From: DATAYF01 sp036272735
Lineage (GTDB): Bacteria; Chloroflexota; Ktedonobacteria; Ktedonobacterales; Ktedonobacteraceae
Length of the DNA stretch: 17,234 nt
Assembly: GCA_036272735.1 (NCBI GenBank)
Contig: DATAYF010000066.1
Location: 1 to 17,234 of the forward strand
Reading direction: 5' to 3'
Position numbers and translations under genes: made by a program. Under the pieces are notes generated by a model. The model did not search any database. It saw only the letters and a list, made by a program, of their open reading frames with translations, and was not told where the DNA came from. Below, one piece after another: positions 14,674-17,234 of this stretch. Numbering within the stretch: position 1 is the first letter of the stretch; each line of letters opens with the position of its first letter.

Positions 14674-14929
14674 TTAGGATGGTTTCAAAAAGGTGAGGAT
14701 GAGGTTCAGTTTTTCTTCGATGCGATCCATCGTGTCGAGGCGTTTTTTGATGTCTTTTATGCCCTCTTGTGCACCTTGCATATTCTCACGTAATGCGTGA
14801 ATGCTGCTGCTTTGGTCCATGATGATTCCTTTTACCATGGTGAGTTCGTAGGCAAACACTTTGTAAAACTGGCCGACATTCCAAGAATATTTGCTCTAGC
14901 GCTGTGATGCGGTCTTCTTGTGTCGGCAT
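14674..14929 (-). pseudogene. Small coiled-coil protein split by a one-base frameshift
   Basis: The minus strand starts at ATG 14929 with MPTQEDRITALEQIFLE (17 codons) after AAAGG. If one base (14878) is skipped, it continues as VGQFYKVFAYELTMVKGI, then DQSSSIHALRENMQGAQEGI and LDTMDRIEEKLNLILTFLKPS to the stop at 14674: 84 residues in all. The C-terminal half has regular heptads of I/L/M with charged residues, typical of a coiled coil, and the MPTQEDRITALEQ opening recalls small Ktedonobacterial coiled-coil proteins (from memory). A separate start, ATG 14820 with AAAAGGA upstream, would give a 48-residue protein, so part may still be made. A terminator follows directly. It may be a pseudogene, a sequencing error or a programmed frameshift; no slippery heptamer was seen. 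Confidence 0.55.
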
Positions 14930-14968
14930 TGATAGTTTGCCTTTCACCCTAGTGGCTTGAGAGAGGGA

Positions 14969-15044
14969 TAGGGCGAGAGGGAATCGAACCCTCACGGCCT
15001 TGCGGCCTGGGGATTTTAAGTCCTCTTGATGGGCTAATCGGCCT
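14969..15044 (-). tRNA. tRNA-Leu(UAA)-like gene, degenerate
   Basis: On the minus strand the 3' half is a good tRNA-Leu: anticodon loop CTTAAAA (anticodon TAA), the long variable arm AGGCCGCAAGGCC, T arm GAGGG-TTCGATT-CCCTC and acceptor TCGCCCT plus A. The 5' acceptor AGGCCGA pairs with it except one mismatch. The D arm is missing its normal stem and GGT loop (AGCCCATCAAGAGG only), and the anticodon stem (GAGGA with TCCCC) has a mismatch. The length is 76 bases instead of about 85. It looks like a decayed or truncated tRNA rather than a working one. No CCA is encoded. A second copy of CCTGGGGATNTTAA occurs at 15081-15094. Confidence 0.5.
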
Positions 15045-15161
15045 GAGAAGCGCTTCCATAAGATTAAAAATGTCTCCAGACCTGGGGATCTTAAAAATAC
15101 GAAATTTCGACAATTCTCTCTCAAAAAGGTACTCCACCTGAACCAGGAGAACGCCCACAGG

Positions 15162-15650
15162 CTAGATATCTGGAGCCTGAAGGCCGTGCATGCCCAGCGA
15201 GTAGCCAATTTCTCCGCCGTGATGCAAGTCGTGTTCAATCACATGCCAGACGACCCACCCACGGGTGTACATGTGTGTTTGGCCGTTGAGTTCATACTCG
15301 AAGACGACCTGCAGATCGGTGGGGGTGTAACGCGCCAGAGCCTCCTGGATCACCTGCCAGGTACGAGCTAATCCGTCCACCAACTCACTAGCGGAGCGCG
15401 TTGGACACCCAGGTTCCGCCCAATAAGAAAGAGCGTTAAAGGCGTCATCTCCCTCGCCCAGAACATCGTGGTACCAACCTGCGCGCGCTACGATAATGTG
15501 GCGCGCTAACTCCTCGATCGAACGCAGGTTAGGCGCGGCACGCAACGCAAGCTGCTCAGGGGATAACGGGGCAAGGGCTTTGCTTAATTCGCTCTGATAT
15601 TTTTGCCAACCCTCAGTCATAATGGCAAGGGTGATATTGATGTCAGTCAT
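15162..15650 (-). CDS. DinB-family protein
   Basis: The 162-residue protein is a four-helix bundle of the DinB/YfiT-like superfamily, which includes metal-dependent thiol S-transferases (bacillithiol, mycothiol) and enzymes of unknown reaction. The metal-ligand histidines are visible: one in ELARHIIVARAGWYHDVLG and the pair in WHVIEHDLHHGGEIGYSLG, where the H-x3-H pattern closes the site. The motif at the end, GEIGYSLGMHG, is usual for the family. Start: ATG 15650 with GGAG six bases upstream is preferred. An in-frame ATG at 15692 with AGGGA would add 14 residues that look less like a family start. The substrate is unknown. The promoter region has a dyad over the start point. Confidence 0.85.
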   Translation of the reverse strand: MTDINITLAIMTEGWQKYQSELSKALAPLSPEQLALRAAPNLRSIEELARHIIVARAGWYHDVLGEGDDAFNALSYWAEPGCPTRSASELVDGLARTWQVIQEALARYTPTDLQVVFEYELNGQTHMYTRGWVVWHVIEHDLHHGGEIGYSLGMHGLQAPDI

Positions 15651-15756
15651 GAATACTCCATCTGGGTTTTCATTGGGTTTGCTCGTTAGCATCTCATCCC
15701 TGTCAAGGTCGATCTGGACTGACCACTAGTGATCAATGCCTCTTTAGAGAAAAATA

Positions 15757-15800
15757 TGCTATAACATAGCAGTATAAGCATGTCTAGATTGGCTCTGCAA
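15757..15800 (-). promoter_or_regulatory. Promoter with operator-like dyad for the DinB gene
   Basis: On the minus strand, TATACT (15771-15776) is preceded, 18 bases up, by TTGCAG (15795-15800), a weak -35. The dyad TGCTAT-AAC-ATAGCA (15757-15771) covers the expected start point, where a repressor could act. Confidence 0.4.
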
Positions 15801-16040
15801 GACGCTTCGTGCGCTTTTGAGGCCGTTCATGTGCTATACTTTCCTTTTTTGCTTGCTTTTCCAGGGTTTCACGCCAGTCAATCATCTGCGCATCTGAAAT
15901 GAGAACGGTGAGCTGGTACGTTGTTTCCCCGTCTCATTCTAGATGCGCAGGTTCTCCCGTGGGCAGATTCCCTGCAAAGATAAACAGCAAAAGCCATGCG
16001 AAGAGGAAAGAGAATATCAGAGGAAATTCTCTTTCCCAGC
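15784..16040 (-). pseudogene. Decayed small membrane ORF
   Basis: One minus-strand frame reads like protein for most of its length. A hydrophobic stretch (FSFLFAWLLLFIFAGNLPTG) is followed by EPAHLE, a TGA at 15934-15936, then DGETTYQLTVLISDAQMIDW, RETLEKQAKKESIAHERPQK and RTKRLAEPI to the stop at 15784. There is no start codon in frame after the upstream gene, and the internal TGA breaks it. The composition (helix, then an acidic and basic soluble tail) is coherent, unlike the other frames. It overlaps the stop of the preceding gene by about 20 bases. I do not recognise a family. It could instead be a chance open frame. Confidence 0.35.
16005..16036 (-). terminator. Stem-loop at the end of the anchored protein gene
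   Basis: GGAAAGAGAAT (16005-16015) pairs perfectly with 16026-16036 across a 10-base loop that contains the gene's stop codon. No T-run follows on the minus strand, so termination is uncertain. Confidence 0.35.
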
Positions 16041-16751
16041 AACTTCTAGATACTGTGCCCGCGTTATCACCTTCACCGAAGTGGTGTCGTCAAATCTGAC
16101 AAAAACGTATGAGGCATCAGACTTCGTTTCACTCTCTTTAAAGAAAGCAACATCTCCTTTCACTGGTCCAAACCAAAGCACTCCTGAAGGCTGCCGGATT
16201 TGGATCGAGAGACCATAGCTAGTATCTTTCGCTGACTCATCGATAGTTTGTTTTAATGGAGCAAGTTTCCAGAGTGGCTCATTTTTTCCCTGAACTGCTA
16301 TGTGAAGTTCAATCATCTGGCCTGTTAAATGGAATAACTTCACATGAAGAATTCCTGCATCAAATGCTCCAAGTTTTCCGAGAGGTTGTACAGTAGAGGC
16401 TAAAGGAGTGGAAGTTCCCTTCGGCGAGATAGAGACAGCCTGAACCATTAACTCGTCTCGATGACCAGAACGAACCACATAGAAAAAGCGAAATTCCCTT
16501 GGGGTAATCGAGACGTACTTGATCTCAAAAAGGCCTTCGTGGCTTTGAGCAACTGTTTGATCGTGTTGCAGTTCCCACGGAATGGATGCGGGCCTTCCTG
16601 ATGGTTGTCCTTGGGAGTTGCGATAGAATACTGCTGAGCAACCAAGAAGCAAGGCCAGCAGGAGGGAAGCGGTGATAGGAAGCCACAGTGTTTTCCATCG
16701 AAATGTTGTTGGTTTCTCTTGCCGTTTCTCGATGAGAGGTAGTTCTGCCAT
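16017..16751 (-). CDS. Membrane-anchored or lipoprotein-like exported protein
   Basis: The 244-residue protein begins with a charged N-terminus (MAELPLIEKRQEKPTTFRWK) and one hydrophobic segment (LWLPITASLLLALLLGCSAVFYR, about residues 22-44, quoted in part as LLLALLLGCSAVFYR). The LLGCS sequence could be a lipobox for Cys38, or the segment a plain signal anchor. The remaining 200 residues are soluble, rich in beta-strand-like stretches (FEIKYVSITPREFRFFYVV, then HVKLFHLTGQMIELHIAVQG), probably one or two Ig-like sandwich domains outside the cell. No enzyme motif was recognised. Start: ATG 16751 with AAGGGGGA upstream. The gene stands alone; downstream lies a decayed ORF. Function is not known. 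Confidence 0.75.
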   Translation of the reverse strand: MAELPLIEKRQEKPTTFRWKTLWLPITASLLLALLLGCSAVFYRNSQGQPSGRPASIPWELQHDQTVAQSHEGLFEIKYVSITPREFRFFYVVRSGHRDELMVQAVSISPKGTSTPLASTVQPLGKLGAFDAGILHVKLFHLTGQMIELHIAVQGKNEPLWKLAPLKQTIDESAKDTSYGLSIQIRQPSGVLWFGPVKGDVAFFKESETKSDASYVFVRFDDTTSVKVITRAQYLEVAGKENFL

Positions 16752-16848
16752 GGATTGTCCCCCTTTTTAAGTAATTCGAGTGAGAACATCATTTGCCATA
16801 AATGGCAGATAAAAATAAAGGATACTGAATAGCACCAGATTTTTCTAA

Positions 16849-17067
16849 TTAGCCGATCAAGAAAATCGGCTTCTCAGGCGGGTTAACTGGTTGTTTTGTC
16901 TTGTCTGAGTGTATTATATTTCGCTTTTTGGCTATCTCCATCTTTGGGAGGTACGCCCCCACTAACTGGTGACGGAGCATAACCCCCTCCTTGCGAAGAC
17001 GAAGCTTGGGACGCTTGGCCGTCACAGACTTCGGCCTCGGTCGTTTGCGAGGACGCCCTCGCCGCTT
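16849..17067 (-). CDS. Basic ORF with AT-hook-like motif, doubtful
   Basis: The minus-strand frame contains KRRGRPRKRPRPKSVTAKRP followed by KLRLRKEG and a mixed tail ending KPIFLIG. RGRPRKRPR is a standard AT-hook core that binds the minor groove of AT-rich DNA. No ATG start lies close upstream; the frame can be extended to a TTG at 17142, but that part overlaps the start of the plus-strand gene at 17104. The start given here is simply the beginning of the basic segment. It may be a small DNA-binding protein, or the basic tail of a decayed transposase-like gene. Confidence 0.3.
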   Translation of the reverse strand, partial: KRRGRPRKRPRPKSVTAKRPKLRLRKEGVMLRHQLVGAYLPKMEIAKKRNIIHSDKTKQPVNPPEKPIFLIG

Positions 17068-17103
17068 GGGTTCGACAAAGGTACTCGTGATTGCAAGAGA
17101 AAA

Positions 17104-17234
17104 ATGGAGTCTATTGCTGTGGATAGAGAAAAAAGACAGCAATCAAATTCTCATAAAGAGCTATTGGTCACAGGATTAGCAGTTGTTAGCCTTGTACTAT
17201 CCATTGCTACTATATGCATATTCATTTCGATTAT
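17104..17234 (+). CDS. N-terminus of a membrane protein, cut by the window edge
   Basis: From ATG 17104 the plus-strand frame stays open to the end of the window (43 codons). It reads MESIAVDREKRQQSNSHKEL followed by LVTGLAVVSLVLSIATICIF, a charged cytoplasmic-like start and one membrane helix. AAGAGA just upstream is a weak ribosome binding site. The pattern is that of a signal-anchored or multi-pass protein, and the rest of the gene is beyond the edge. No family can be assigned from this part. Confidence 0.5.
   Translation, partial: MESIAVDREKRQQSNSHKELLVTGLAVVSLVLSIATICIFISI

Noticed and set aside
14969..15044. Group I intron tRNA-Leu(UAA), as in cyanobacteria
   Set aside because: The anticodon loop CTTAAAA is uninterrupted, so there is no intron.
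14786..15238. Minus-strand open frame of 150 codons
   Set aside because: It runs through the tRNA-like relic and the frameshifted coiled-coil gene. Only its last part (MPTQEDRITALEQ) is meaningful, as the start of the latter.
1..17234. CRISPR array, complete insertion sequence, toxin-antitoxin or phage module
   Set aside because: No regularly spaced direct repeats, no intact transposase with terminal repeats, and no recognisable paired toxin, antitoxin or phage genes were seen.

Overview
The window looks like chromosomal DNA of a free-living bacterium of about 50-55 % GC. Overall gene content suggests Chloroflexota, probably class Ktedonobacteria: many intergenic relics, an ECF sigma/anti-sigma pair, a PH-PH-PASTA membrane protein and a small protein starting MPTQEDRITALEQ. 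This placement is an inference from recognition, not from a database search.

Layout. Positions 1-1190 hold no intact gene. They contain a decayed short-chain dehydrogenase (minus), a frameshifted transposase remnant (plus) and a hairpin. Positions 1192-4024 (plus) are a three-gene run: a family 2 glycosyltransferase, a family 39-like polytopic glycosyltransferase overlapping it by 23 bases, and a small helical protein. The run ends in a perfect 60-base palindrome that also separates it from the convergent gyrA (4090-6636, minus). A 350-base divergent intergenic region carries candidate promoters for gyrA and for a CvpA-like membrane protein (6990-7556). Next comes a two-PH-domain membrane protein with a C-terminal PASTA domain (7616-9247). 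A 30-base inverted repeat (9262-9345) lies between that gene and the convergent RlmD/TrmA-type RNA uracil methyltransferase (9361-10722, minus).

Positions 10982-13344 (minus) are a three-gene transcription unit: an ECF sigma factor, an overlapping zinc-finger anti-sigma membrane protein, and a membrane protein with a bactofilin-like beta-helix domain. It has a good sigma-A promoter containing a dyad. This is the most coherent regulatory system in the window, a plausible envelope-response module.

Positions 13604-15650 (minus) carry scattered small genes: an isochorismatase-family hydrolase; a small two-helix membrane protein whose strong Shine-Dalgarno sequence is followed by ACG rather than ATG; a coiled-coil protein split by a one-base frameshift, with a good terminator; a tRNA-Leu(UAA)-like relic lacking a normal D arm; and a DinB-family protein with a dyad over its promoter. 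The right end holds a decayed small membrane ORF, an anchored secreted or lipoprotein-like protein (16017-16751), an AT-hook-like minus-strand ORF, and the start of a plus-strand membrane protein (17104) cut by the window edge.

No CRISPR array, complete insertion sequence, phage cluster or defence system was seen. The most unusual items are the near-perfect palindromes between convergent genes, the ACG-start candidate, the frameshifted coiled-coil gene, the truncated tRNA and the sigma/anti-sigma/beta-helix operon.
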